A stretch of DNA of 64,000 bases from Edaphobacter dinghuensis (GTDB taxonomy: Bacteria; Acidobacteriota; Terriglobia; Terriglobales; Acidobacteriaceae), in contig NZ_BMGT01000002.1 in NCBI RefSeq assembly GCF_014640335.1, positions 248,001 through 312,000 of the forward strand, read 5' to 3'. How positions within the stretch are numbered: the first letter of the stretch is position 1; each line of letters starts with the position of its first letter. The notes under the pieces were generated by a model. That model saw nothing but the letters and a program-made list of their open reading frames with translations. It had not been told where the DNA came from and searched no databases. Positions 8,861-16,818 of this stretch are shown piece by piece. Made by a program: the position numbers and the translations under genes.

Positions 8861-9871
8861 CTATGGCAGCTCGTTGGGGAGGCTTTCGATCTCATCGAGC
8901 AACGGCTTGTGGTTATGAATTCTGAAGCGATGAATGAAGAAGATCAACCCGCCTGCTCCGGTGATGGAGACGAGCATCCATGCGTGAATGGCGAGGCCGA
9001 AGACGGCGGCCTGGGCCTGCGGTGCGCCGTGGCTTGTCAGCGCCGATTTTACGGCCCACTCAAAGGTGCCGATGGCTCCGGGTGAGCTGGGCAGCATGTA
9101 GGAGAGATTGGCGAAGGAGACTGCCTCCCATGGGCCGAGGGCATCGGTGCCGAGGCCGACGAGATGGATGGCGGAGAGGAAGATCATTCCCTCGCAGAAC
9201 CAGATGATAAAGCTTTGCAGGAGGAGAAGGAGGTTGCCCACGATTCCCTGCTGACGGAGAGTGTCTACCGCGAGGAGGAGCCAGTGTTCGAGCTTCTGGA
9301 CGAGCTTGTTCGATGGCAACTTTGCGAAGATGCGGCGCAGAGGCGCTTCAAGGTGCGCGGCCACGAACATGAAGACGAGCAGGCCAACAACGGAGATGAG
9401 GACGGCGATGTCAGCGCCCTGGCGGATTTTGGCGGGTAGATCGCGGCCCATGGTGGCGATGAAGATGAGGCCGACCACAAAGACGTCGAGAAGTTTTTCG
9501 AGGATGACGGTGCTGAGGATGGATGACGGTGAGGCTCCGAGGTCGGGAGCGTAGGTGAAGATGCGCATGACGTCGCCGATGCGCAGCGGAAGAATGTTAT
9601 TGGCCGCGAGCGAGGTCATCAGAACGCGGGCGCAGACGGCGAAACGCGCACCGGTAAAGCGCATCATCTGTGCCCAGCGCACGCAACGAAGGGTGTAGCC
9701 CACCAGCGTAAAGCCGAGGACTCCCAAAACCCAGGCAGGCTGTACCATGCGCAGCGCACGAATATGCGAGAACGAGATTCCTTTGAACGTGTACCAGAGA
9801 AAGAAGGCGCTGACGAGCAGGCCAGGGACCACTTTGATAAGATTGCGCCCGCCGCGCTGCTGCGTGCTCAT
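8861..9871 (-). CDS. Flippase-like integral membrane protein (LPG synthase TM-domain family)
   Basis: A 336-residue polytopic inner-membrane protein of the lysylphosphatidylglycerol-synthase transmembrane / flippase-like family (COG0392 type). Typical features are an early LLVSAFFLWYTFKG helix, ARVLMTSLAANNILPLRIGDVMR with the family's N-x-x-LPLR-x-GD signature, and the late SSPGAIGTFEWAV motif. About eight membrane segments can be counted. The family is linked to lipid or polyprenyl-linked substrate movement; no aminoacyltransferase domain is attached here. The start is uncertain: I chose ATG 9871, but the frame is open to a GTG at 9976 and neither has a strong ribosome-binding site. Confidence 0.75.
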   Translation of the reverse strand: MSTQQRGGRNLIKVVPGLLVSAFFLWYTFKGISFSHIRALRMVQPAWVLGVLGFTLVGYTLRCVRWAQMMRFTGARFAVCARVLMTSLAANNILPLRIGDVMRIFTYAPDLGASPSSILSTVILEKLLDVFVVGLIFIATMGRDLPAKIRQGADIAVLISVVGLLVFMFVAAHLEAPLRRIFAKLPSNKLVQKLEHWLLLAVDTLRQQGIVGNLLLLLQSFIIWFCEGMIFLSAIHLVGLGTDALGPWEAVSFANLSYMLPSSPGAIGTFEWAVKSALTSHGAPQAQAAVFGLAIHAWMLVSITGAGGLIFFIHRFRIHNHKPLLDEIESLPNELP

Positions 9872-10136
9872 GCGGTAATAGAGACCCGACGGAAGATAAC
9901 GGCAGAGGACGCGAATAATGTATGCATAGGCAGCTTTATTGTACCGTCGCAGCCTGCCTAAATCGCTACAAAGCACAGGAATTCTGAGTGATCGAACTTA
10001 GGTGGAACAACAATTTGTTACCGCTGGTGTCCTAAATATTGGCGAGCTCCCGGACAGGCGGATTTTATTTAATCTGTAATGCAGCGTTCGAGAAACTCGC
10101 ACAGAAATTACCCGCAGAGAATGGAGGCAGGCCCGT

Positions 10137-11717
10137 TTGTCGACGGCAGCAACAGTATCGGTTCCTTCTTCCTTATCGCATCGACTCGTTCGCCAATCGG
10201 AGCTGCGTTTTGCCTGCGTGCTGGTTAGCCTGCTGACGGCGCTGGTGCTGCTTGTGCACGGCTATCATCCTTACGCCGAAGACGGCGGACTTTATATGGC
10301 GGGCATTGAGCGGCTGCTCGATCCGGCGCTCTTTCCTCATGGCACGGTGTTTGTGACCGAGCATCTGCGGTTCTCGCTCTTTGCGCCGATGGTCGCTGCA
10401 CTGGTTCGATGGTCACACCTGAGTCTTCCTGTGGTCCTTCTGTTGCTGCATCTCGCGACAGTGTGGATGGCCTTATTCGCGGCATACCTGCTGGCTTCAA
10501 GATGCTATGAATCGCTGAGAGCGCGTGTCGGCGCAGTCGCTCTGCTTGCTCTGTGGATTACGCTGCCGATTGCGGGAACGTCGCTGATGCTGATGGACCC
10601 GTACGTGACGGCGAGGAGCCTCTCGACTCCGTGCGTTCTGCTTGCGCTGGTTGGCGTGCTCGATGCCTTTCCTCTTCGAAGCGATGTGCAGGCCGATCGC
10701 CGGCGGGGATTGATGATGTGCGGAGCAGCGCTGGTCTTTGCGGCGGCGATGCATCCGCTGATGGCTGCCTATGGGTTTGGATGTGTTCTGATACTGGGCT
10801 GCATGCTGTCTCCGCTGCGCTGGGTGCGCCTCTGGGGGACGATGACGCTGTGCATCACCGCTATTGCCGTGGCTACCGCGATGCAGGTGCTGGCCCCTGC
10901 TGAGAGCGCTCTTTATGTGCGGGTGGAGATGACGCGCTACTACTGGTTTCCTGGAGCGTGGCACTGGTATGAGCTAGTAGGGCTGGCTGCTCCGCTGATG
11001 CTGCTTGCGTATGTCGGCCTCAGAGGCTCGTCCGAGAGTAGCGCGTCACGCGTTGCTCTGGCGCGGATGGCGGTGATCTGCGGTGGGATGGCTGTCGTGA
11101 TTGCAGCGCTGTTTGCCCGGCAACAGACGGCGACCCACCTGGTGGCGCGGCTGCAACCGCTGCGCATCTTTCAGATCGTCTACATCGTCATGATTCTTGC
11201 CGTAGGCGCAGCGCTCGCGGAGCGGGTCTTGCAACGGCGTCCGATGCGATGGGCGGCTGCGCTGGTCTTGTTGTCGGGAGTGATGTTCTCTGCCGAGCGG
11301 CTCACGTTTCCCGATTCGTCGCATGTGGAGATGCCATGGATGACGACGCACAATCCGTGGGAGCAGGCGTTTGTCTGGATCAGGCACAACACGCCGAAGA
11401 CGGCCCTGTTTGCGCTCGATGCTCACTACATCACGAGCCCCGGTGAAGACGCGCAGTGCTTTCGTGCCATCGCCGAGCGCAGCGCGCTGCCTGACTACTC
11501 CAAGGATGGTGGCGAGGTCTCGGTCACTCCAGCGCTGGCTACGACCTGGGAGGCAGGAGAGGCAGTCCAGGAGCGGATGGATGCTGAGTCTGACGCGGAG
11601 AGGATCAGTATCTTGAAGCCTTTGAATGTGAGCTGGGTTGTGCTGAAAACAGCGACCGCAACGGGCTTCGATTGTCCTTATACGAATGCGGCGGTGAAGA
11701 TCTGCCGGTTGCCTTAG
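10137..11717 (+). CDS. Polytopic membrane protein of unknown function
   Basis: A 526-residue inner-membrane protein with about ten hydrophobic helices, the first at residues 24-42. An acidic loop (YHPYAEDGGLYMAG) follows helix 1, and a soluble domain of about 130 residues closes the protein, ending in DCPYTNAAVKICRLP. The arrangement (short N-terminus, acidic first loop, many helices, C-terminal soluble domain) resembles GT-C glycosyltransferases, but I see no defining motif, so no function is assigned. The start is a TTG at 10137 placed by a GGAGG about 9 bases upstream; the next ATG would cut off the first helix. The stop codon overlaps that of the convergent BcsQ-like gene. Confidence 0.7.
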   Translation: MSTAATVSVPSSLSHRLVRQSELRFACVLVSLLTALVLLVHGYHPYAEDGGLYMAGIERLLDPALFPHGTVFVTEHLRFSLFAPMVAALVRWSHLSLPVVLLLLHLATVWMALFAAYLLASRCYESLRARVGAVALLALWITLPIAGTSLMLMDPYVTARSLSTPCVLLALVGVLDAFPLRSDVQADRRRGLMMCGAALVFAAAMHPLMAAYGFGCVLILGCMLSPLRWVRLWGTMTLCITAIAVATAMQVLAPAESALYVRVEMTRYYWFPGAWHWYELVGLAAPLMLLAYVGLRGSSESSASRVALARMAVICGGMAVVIAALFARQQTATHLVARLQPLRIFQIVYIVMILAVGAALAERVLQRRPMRWAAALVLLSGVMFSAERLTFPDSSHVEMPWMTTHNPWEQAFVWIRHNTPKTALFALDAHYITSPGEDAQCFRAIAERSALPDYSKDGGEVSVTPALATTWEAGEAVQERMDAESDAERISILKPLNVSWVVLKTATATGFDCPYTNAAVKICRLP

Positions 11718-13336
11718 CGCTCAGTCCAGCGAACGTTGCGGAAGCCCGAAGCCGCAGGTGCCGCAATGGTGCGAAGCCATGTAGCGATGTTGATATAGTC
11801 CTCGGCGATCGGCGTGTCCGGAGCATAGTCGACTACGGTCATTCCTTCGGCGAGCGCTTCGCTGACCTCAGGGGAGCGGCGAATCACGAAGGGCAGAAGG
11901 CGGTCTCCGAGCTTTTTACGCAAGACCTCGCGCACATCGAGATGCAGCGGCAAAGAAGGATCGAACTGGTTCAGCACATAAAAGGGTTGCAATGGCTGCG
12001 CGTCGCTGTCAATTAATCCGCTGAAAAACTTTTCGACAAAGCCCAGGCTGATGACGGAGTTCATGTCAGGAGCGACGGGAATCAGCACGGTCAGATTCAT
12101 CCGCGCCATCTGCCGAATCACCCAGCCCGAGGCCGCCGACAGGTCGAGCAGGATGCGGTGCATGCCCTGGCTGTTGGTGATCACCTCTTCGATGAAGCGC
12201 TGCTGCGCGCCTTCCTCTCTTCCCTTCTCTTCCATCTCGTGGCTGACGAGATAGATGGGCGCGTCGGTGCTTCCGCTGGGAGGAGAGAAGGTGCGTACGG
12301 TGTCGTGTTGCAGATCGTTGGCACCAAAGTAAAACGGCAAGAGGCCATGCGTTGTGGTGTCGGTGAGCAGCACCTTCTCACCCATGGCAGAGAGAGAACG
12401 GCCCGCGGTCGCAACCAGGCTGGTCTTGCCGACGCCGCCTGCCAGAGAGTAGACGGCAAGCACAGGAGTGCGCGTCTCCTTTTGCCGCAACGATACGGCG
12501 TCTGTCTCTTCACTCTGCTCAAAGACGCCCTTAAGTGCAAACCATCGCGAGGCTACCCGCTCGCGGGAGTATTGCAGCGTCTCGGCGACGGAGGGCGAGG
12601 GGGAGTTTGGAAGCGTGCCCAGAGGTTTGGCCGGAATCTGCAACGTCGGCGGCGCGTAGAGCCATGCGGGGCCAGCGGCATCGGGCGGACAGGCTGCGGA
12701 AGGAGCAAGCGACTCCTCTAATGAACCCGAGAGCTCCGAGGGGGCGGGTTCGCGGCCAAAGTCTTCTTCGGGATAGAGGTTGTAGAGGGCGTTGACTCCG
12801 GAGACTGGCTCATCAGCTTCACCTGCCGGGACTGGCTCGTATCCGGGCTCGCGATAGATCTTGCCTACGCCCGGTATCTCTTCGACGTTGCGAAGAGCAG
12901 ACTGGGAGACGGCAGCCTGTCGACGGCGCAGATCGAACTCAGCATCGCGAGCAGCCTGTCTCTCGGTAGGATCGACGATACCGTGTTTCTCTCTCGTAGC
13001 CAGACTCTCAGCCGCGACAGTTGCCTCGGCCCTGCGCACGCCTTTGCGACGCTCCACTCCATCGGCGCGCGGTGCGCTGTCGGTCTCGCGCGAGGGGCGA
13101 AAGACTGAGGTATCGGGGATGCCGGCATTGACGGTCTTTGCAGAGGCGGCCACTTGCTGCTCCTCTTCCTGAGCATTCGTGCGATGGCGGACCGGATTTC
13201 GGGATTCACGGTGCAATGCAGAGAAGTCGCGGTGTTTGGTTCCGTGCAGGTTTGCCCAAGAATATTGAGGCGACGACTCTTTGGGAGTCTTGGCCGGCGG
13301 AGCTTCGTTCGGATTTTTGTCGCGAAAATCCATCAT
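11714..13336 (-). CDS. BcsQ/MinD-like ATPase with long disordered N-terminus
   Basis: A 540-residue protein. Residues 1-290 are polar and low in complexity. Residues 291-540 form a SIMIBI-class ATPase most like BcsQ (YhjQ), which helps localise cellulose synthase. The Walker A is AGGVGKTS at about residues 299-306, so the second, signature lysine of deviant Walker A motifs (KGGxxK) is replaced by Ala. LLDLSAAS is the Walker B-like strand. The C-terminal RSPEVSEALAEGMTVVDY and IATWL segments are typical of BcsQ. No bcsA or bcsB lies nearby in the window. The start is one of two adjacent ATGs. What partner this ATPase positions is unknown. Confidence 0.7.
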   Translation of the reverse strand: MMDFRDKNPNEAPPAKTPKESSPQYSWANLHGTKHRDFSALHRESRNPVRHRTNAQEEEQQVAASAKTVNAGIPDTSVFRPSRETDSAPRADGVERRKGVRRAEATVAAESLATREKHGIVDPTERQAARDAEFDLRRRQAAVSQSALRNVEEIPGVGKIYREPGYEPVPAGEADEPVSGVNALYNLYPEEDFGREPAPSELSGSLEESLAPSAACPPDAAGPAWLYAPPTLQIPAKPLGTLPNSPSPSVAETLQYSRERVASRWFALKGVFEQSEETDAVSLRQKETRTPVLAVYSLAGGVGKTSLVATAGRSLSAMGEKVLLTDTTTHGLLPFYFGANDLQHDTVRTFSPPSGSTDAPIYLVSHEMEEKGREEGAQQRFIEEVITNSQGMHRILLDLSAASGWVIRQMARMNLTVLIPVAPDMNSVISLGFVEKFFSGLIDSDAQPLQPFYVLNQFDPSLPLHLDVREVLRKKLGDRLLPFVIRRSPEVSEALAEGMTVVDYAPDTPIAEDYINIATWLRTIAAPAASGFRNVRWTER

Positions 13337-13402
13337 TGCTCGTGGTCTGCATTCGGTAGCGGTATATCGTCTGCGACCTCGAGGGTTTCCGCACCTACCG
13401 TA

Positions 13403-13418
13403 GTAGCCTTGAGGCTAC
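13403..13418. repeat. Short hairpin upstream of tRNA-Lys
   Basis: GTAGCC-TTGA-GGCTAC is a perfect 6-bp stem in the 222-base gap between the BcsQ-like gene and tRNA-Lys. It could belong to the leader of either transcript. Nothing else is evident in this gap. Confidence 0.3.
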
Positions 13419-13558
13419 CGGGGGACACAAGGCGAAGTCAATCCAACCTTAGCCACCTGTGGGGTTACTAAAGTTCGCTCCCTGAAGAGGTTCGGCGCTG
13501 GGCGAAGAGCTGCCGCTAAATCAACAGCCCCGGATGTGCTAACTTTGTAGTGTGGTTT

Positions 13559-13634
13559 GAGAGCGTAGCTCAGTTGGTAGAGCATCGCCCTTTTAAGGCG
13601 TTGGTCCTGGGTTCGAGCCCCAGCGCTCTCACCA
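13559..13634 (+). tRNA. tRNA-Lys (anticodon TTT)
   Basis: A full 76-nt cloverleaf. The acceptor stem is GAGAGCG/CGCTCTC, the D arm GCTC-AGTTGGTA-GAGC, the anticodon loop CTTTTAA with anticodon TTT, and the T arm CTGGG-TTCGAGC-CCCAG. The discriminator is A and the 3' CCA is encoded. The only flaw is a T-T mismatch at the top of the anticodon stem. It reads AAA and AAG lysine codons. Confidence 0.96.
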
Positions 13635-13891
13635 TAAAATCAATAACTTACAAGCAGAAAAGACACTTCCCTCATACTCTGTGAGGCACATTTGGGCCAC
13701 TTCTTAAGTGCCCTTGGGTGGACTCTTGCCGATTCCGTGCCCCAGATTAAATCTGCTGTGGTAATCCACATTATTTTCGCCTATTATTCGCCTATGGGCG
13801 GACGAGCATCATCGTCATGCAGAGAGGCTAGCAGGGTTTGCTGGTGAATTCCGCACCCATAACTGTGTGAAGCATGGAAGAGGATAAGACC
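13635..13891. other. Non-coding gap after tRNA-Lys
   Basis: 257 bases with no convincing gene. tRNA 3' ends often serve as integration sites, and the segment is somewhat AT-richer than its surroundings. However, I found no second copy of the tRNA end and no integrase-like reading frame, only a 44-codon open stretch on the minus strand without recognisable motifs. Confidence 0.4.
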
Positions 13892-14098
13892 ATGACAGAA
13901 GAAATCCTGGCAGAACTATGGAAGATCGAAGACCTTGCAGTCTGCAAGGACGGAATGACATTGGCCCACGATTTCTTGCGGAGTTGCATGTCAGCCCTTC
14001 AGTCCGATAATTCCTCAAACTTCAATGCACGGTTTGAGAATTTCAAACGACACCGAGATACCTGCGAGAAATGCAGCGGATTGGAAGCTGTTGCGTAG
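13892..14098 (+). CDS. Small hypothetical protein
   Basis: A 68-residue open frame starting at ATG 13892, with GAGG 8 bases upstream (an in-frame ATG at 13874 has poorer context). The protein is helical and acidic-to-neutral, and ends with a CEKC motif that could bind a metal. I do not recognise it. It stands alone between tRNA-Lys and the GH79-like gene. Coding status rests on the ribosome-binding site and sensible composition only. Confidence 0.4.
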   Translation: MTEEILAELWKIEDLAVCKDGMTLAHDFLRSCMSALQSDNSSNFNARFENFKRHRDTCEKCSGLEAVA

Positions 14099-14217
14099 GT
14101 GCTCCTATCCGCAATCTGTTGAAGAAAAATCAATCGATCCCAAGACTTTGCAATCATGCTCCGCGTGAATGAAGCTTTTCTTAGATTCTCGAAGGCCGCA
14201 CATCGTACAAAATTCTC

Positions 14218-15684
14218 TTAGCTTTTGATCCTGCTTCCGATCAGCACCACGGCACTCGCTGCGGGCACGTGAACTTTGCCTGAGGCATCGTGCAAATGGA
14301 TGGGTTCGAGCCTGGCCGGATGCCAGCTTCCGTCAGCGGCAATGTTAGCACCGGCAAAGGTGACTCCCTGCTTGCTCTCGAGTGAAGGCCCGGCGAGACG
14401 CATGGCGGTAACTCGAGAGAGGGGTTGCCGGAAGGTCAGCTCGATCTCTGCGTCGCGAGAGGCATCTTTATTAATGATGGTGACTGCGATGCGATGCTGG
14501 CCCTCTGCGGTCGCATAGACGGTCAGGTTGGTTGGACCGGAATCGTAGTTGAGGGCGAGCTTTTCTCCGCGGCCGGCATAGGCGAAGGCGAGCATTCCGT
14601 AGTAGTCGGGAGCGGCGGTGTAGTGTCCCTTGCCGTCGTCGTCGATCGGCGAGTAGGAGCTGATGAAGTCGAGCTGGTTTACGCCAGTCTCGATGTTGAC
14701 CCCGCTGCCACCGCCCCATGCCACGGCCAGCATGTAGTCTAGCGTCCAGAGCGCGGAGCCGAAGGTGTTGCTGACGCCGGGCTTGCCGCCGCCGGAGAAA
14801 GAGTTGGTCTCGCAGAGGCGGAAGGGGAGATGCGCTCGCTCGGAGATGTCTTTGAGCGTCGCCAGCAGCGATGTCAGTTTGGGATCGCTGTGCAACAGCT
14901 CGTCGAGCGTGCTGGCTGGATTGCCTGCGCCGCCGCGGTAGTAGTGGTGTGTCAGCAGGCTCAGATCCTTGCCTTCATCGTTGGCGAAGCGCTGCGCCCA
15001 ATCGTTGTCCAGAGCGGCATCGGGACCGGCGAGCGGAACGCCGGGCAATGCCGCACGGAGCGCAGATTTGAAGTGCCGATAATCTGTGAGGTAGTTTTCG
15101 TAGCTATAGCCATGTGGCCTGTGTCCCTCGTGCGCGAAGAGGTCCGGCTCGTTGCCGATCTCGAAGGCGAGGAGCTTGTCTTTGGCTATCGCCACGATTG
15201 CCTTGGCCTCTTCGATCGCATTCTGCTGGCTTCCGTTGCCGAGATTGAGACCCCAGATCAACTGCCAACCGGTGGCATCGAGAAAACCTCCTAACTGCTG
15301 AAGGCTTTCTTCGTTGATGACGCTTCCTTTGGGAGTTGAGACCAGCTTGCCTTGTGGGTCGAAGCGGGAGTAATCGGAGGTATTGCCTCCGATGCGGATG
15401 ACTCCGCTTCTTCCCAAGGTACGGACGAGTTGCACGTAGGTGCGGTTCGCGGGTGACAGCAGATTGTTGGTCGAGACGGAAGAGATCTCGTAGCCGAGAC
15501 CTGTAAAGCTGGATGGAATTGAGCCCATCGTGCGCGTGGCATCGACGTGGATGCGAATGGGTTGCGAGGCTGCAGCCCCCGCATATTGAAAGGCGCTCAT
15601 GGCTCGTGAGGTCAGGCTTTGGCCGCAGATTAAGGCTGCGCCGCCTAAAAAGGCCCTGCGAGTTGTGTCCATTTTTCTGCTCAT
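14218..15684 (-). CDS. GH79-like glycoside hydrolase (beta-glucuronidase/heparanase clan)
   Basis: A 488-residue secreted hydrolase. The N-terminus has a Tat-type signal (TTRRAFLGGAAL). A GH-A clan barrel follows: IRIGGNTSDYSRF near residue 97, the acid/base glutamate in EIGNEPD (Glu179) and the probable nucleophile in LCETNSF (Glu292). A beta-sandwich of about 110 residues closes the protein, as in GH79 enzymes. Members cleave glucuronic acid or related residues from glycans. GGGAG just upstream supports the start at 15684. It is divergently transcribed from the glucoside-3-dehydrogenase-like set, which fits a shared role in glycan breakdown. The substrate cannot be told from sequence. Confidence 0.75.
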   Translation of the reverse strand: MSRKMDTTRRAFLGGAALICGQSLTSRAMSAFQYAGAAASQPIRIHVDATRTMGSIPSSFTGLGYEISSVSTNNLLSPANRTYVQLVRTLGRSGVIRIGGNTSDYSRFDPQGKLVSTPKGSVINEESLQQLGGFLDATGWQLIWGLNLGNGSQQNAIEEAKAIVAIAKDKLLAFEIGNEPDLFAHEGHRPHGYSYENYLTDYRHFKSALRAALPGVPLAGPDAALDNDWAQRFANDEGKDLSLLTHHYYRGGAGNPASTLDELLHSDPKLTSLLATLKDISERAHLPFRLCETNSFSGGGKPGVSNTFGSALWTLDYMLAVAWGGGSGVNIETGVNQLDFISSYSPIDDDGKGHYTAAPDYYGMLAFAYAGRGEKLALNYDSGPTNLTVYATAEGQHRIAVTIINKDASRDAEIELTFRQPLSRVTAMRLAGPSLESKQGVTFAGANIAADGSWHPARLEPIHLHDASGKVHVPAASAVVLIGSRIKS

Positions 15685-15991
15685 CGTCTCCCTATCGAAT
15701 TATCGGGCGCAACTTTAGGTGATTCACGGCACGGTAACACGCTACCAAACTTATCGTGCGAGCTGCTTAAGGCTGCACACACGCTTTATCTTCTCGTCAC
15801 GACGATTGCGCTGCTCGATTCGGTGTAACTTGCAATTCGAGGCGGAGGCTCTTAAGCTTTTCAACCGGGCGGCATTCCGGCATTGGACTGTCACCCAAAT
15901 CACATACTTCGATGAAACGTTTATAGCTGCACTCTGCCATGCCTGCCGTAACTTGCCCAGCGACTCGATATGCTTCACCAGGAGGAGAGCG
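15685..15991. other. Intergenic region between divergent GH79-like gene and dehydrogenase set
   Basis: About 300 bases that must hold both promoters. No consensus -35/-10 pair is clear. AAACGTTT, a perfect palindrome of the kind used by some LacI-family regulators, lies at 15915-15922, about 70 bases before the dehydrogenase small-subunit gene. Confidence 0.4.
15980..15985 (+). promoter_or_regulatory. Ribosome-binding site that points to an ATT start
   Basis: A perfect AGGAGG lies 6 bases before ATT at 15992. No ATG, GTG or TTG exists in frame between this site and the twin-arginine signal. This suggests initiation at the rare codon ATT. Confidence 0.5.
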
Positions 15992-16708
15992 ATTACTACT
16001 TTACGACGGCGAGATTTTGTCAAAGCTCTTGTAGCGGTATCAGCAACGGCCACGACCGCGATGGGACAACAGGGGGCAGCGCCTGTAACTCCTTCCATCC
16101 AGCCTGCTGTGCCAACGGCCCCAGGTCCAGTTCCATGGATGCGCGGGCTCATGGAAGTTAAGCCTCTGCCGATAGCGCCTCTTATTCCTGACGCAGTGGC
16201 CCAGACGAATGCCACCTTCTTCAGTCATCAGCAACTGGCGACGTTGCGTAAATTGAGTGAAATTCTGTTGCCTCCGCTAAAAGGCTATCCGGGGGCCACC
16301 GATGCCGGCACACCGGAGTTTCTCGATTTTCTGATTGGAGCTTCGCCGTCCGATCGTCAGCAGATGTATCAGTCTGGCCTGGACCGATTAGATGCCGAAG
16401 CGAAGCAGCACTTTGGCGTGCCGTTCTCCGAGGTGAAGAAGTCGCAGGCGGACCAACTGCTTCAGCCGTGGATGAAGACCTGGATGACCGACCATCCTCC
16501 CACCGAACCGTACGCTCATTTCATCAATATTGCTCATAGCGACATCCGCACGGCAACCATCAATTCAGAGGCGTGGAGCAAGGCAGCGAACAGCAAAGGA
16601 AATCAGAACGAAGGCATGGGGTTGTATTGGTATCCCATTGAGCCTGATATCCACCGAAAAGGTACTGGAGCATTGAGCAATCCTGTTGCCGACAAAGGTC
16701 ATTGCTAG
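15992..16708 (+). CDS. Gluconate 2-dehydrogenase subunit 3-like protein (small subunit of GMC dehydrogenase)
   Basis: A 238-residue Tat-exported protein. The first residues read as TTLRRRDFVKALVAVSA, a twin-arginine signal, then a Pro-rich linker and the subunit-3 domain with FFSHQQLATLRKLSEILLPP and GTPEFLDFLIG. Such small subunits bind the FAD-containing GMC subunit, help it fold and carry it through the Tat pathway. The GMC gene follows 110 bases downstream. The start is unusual: AGGAGG precedes an ATT codon. The nearest in-frame alternative is TTG 15953, which has no ribosome-binding site and would bury the Tat signal. A sequencing error is also possible. Confidence 0.8.
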   Translation: MTTLRRRDFVKALVAVSATATTAMGQQGAAPVTPSIQPAVPTAPGPVPWMRGLMEVKPLPIAPLIPDAVAQTNATFFSHQQLATLRKLSEILLPPLKGYPGATDAGTPEFLDFLIGASPSDRQQMYQSGLDRLDAEAKQHFGVPFSEVKKSQADQLLQPWMKTWMTDHPPTEPYAHFINIAHSDIRTATINSEAWSKAANSKGNQNEGMGLYWYPIEPDIHRKGTGALSNPVADKGHC

Positions 16709-16818
16709 TGCTGACGAGTTAGCAGCGACCTGCACCTTTCTCCTTGCCGTCGATGGTGAGGGACAAACTTTGCGTGACTGGATATCGGCAACACGCTATC
16801 CAGAGAAACTGGGAGATC

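Noticed and set aside
13635-13800. Integrase remnant after tRNA-Lys
   Set aside because: The 44-codon minus-strand stretch has no tyrosine-recombinase motifs and no second attachment repeat was found.
15719-15991. Longer N-terminus for the dehydrogenase small subunit from the first available start
   Set aside because: The added residues would place the twin-arginine signal about 95 residues inside the protein, and AGGAGG marks a start at 15992.
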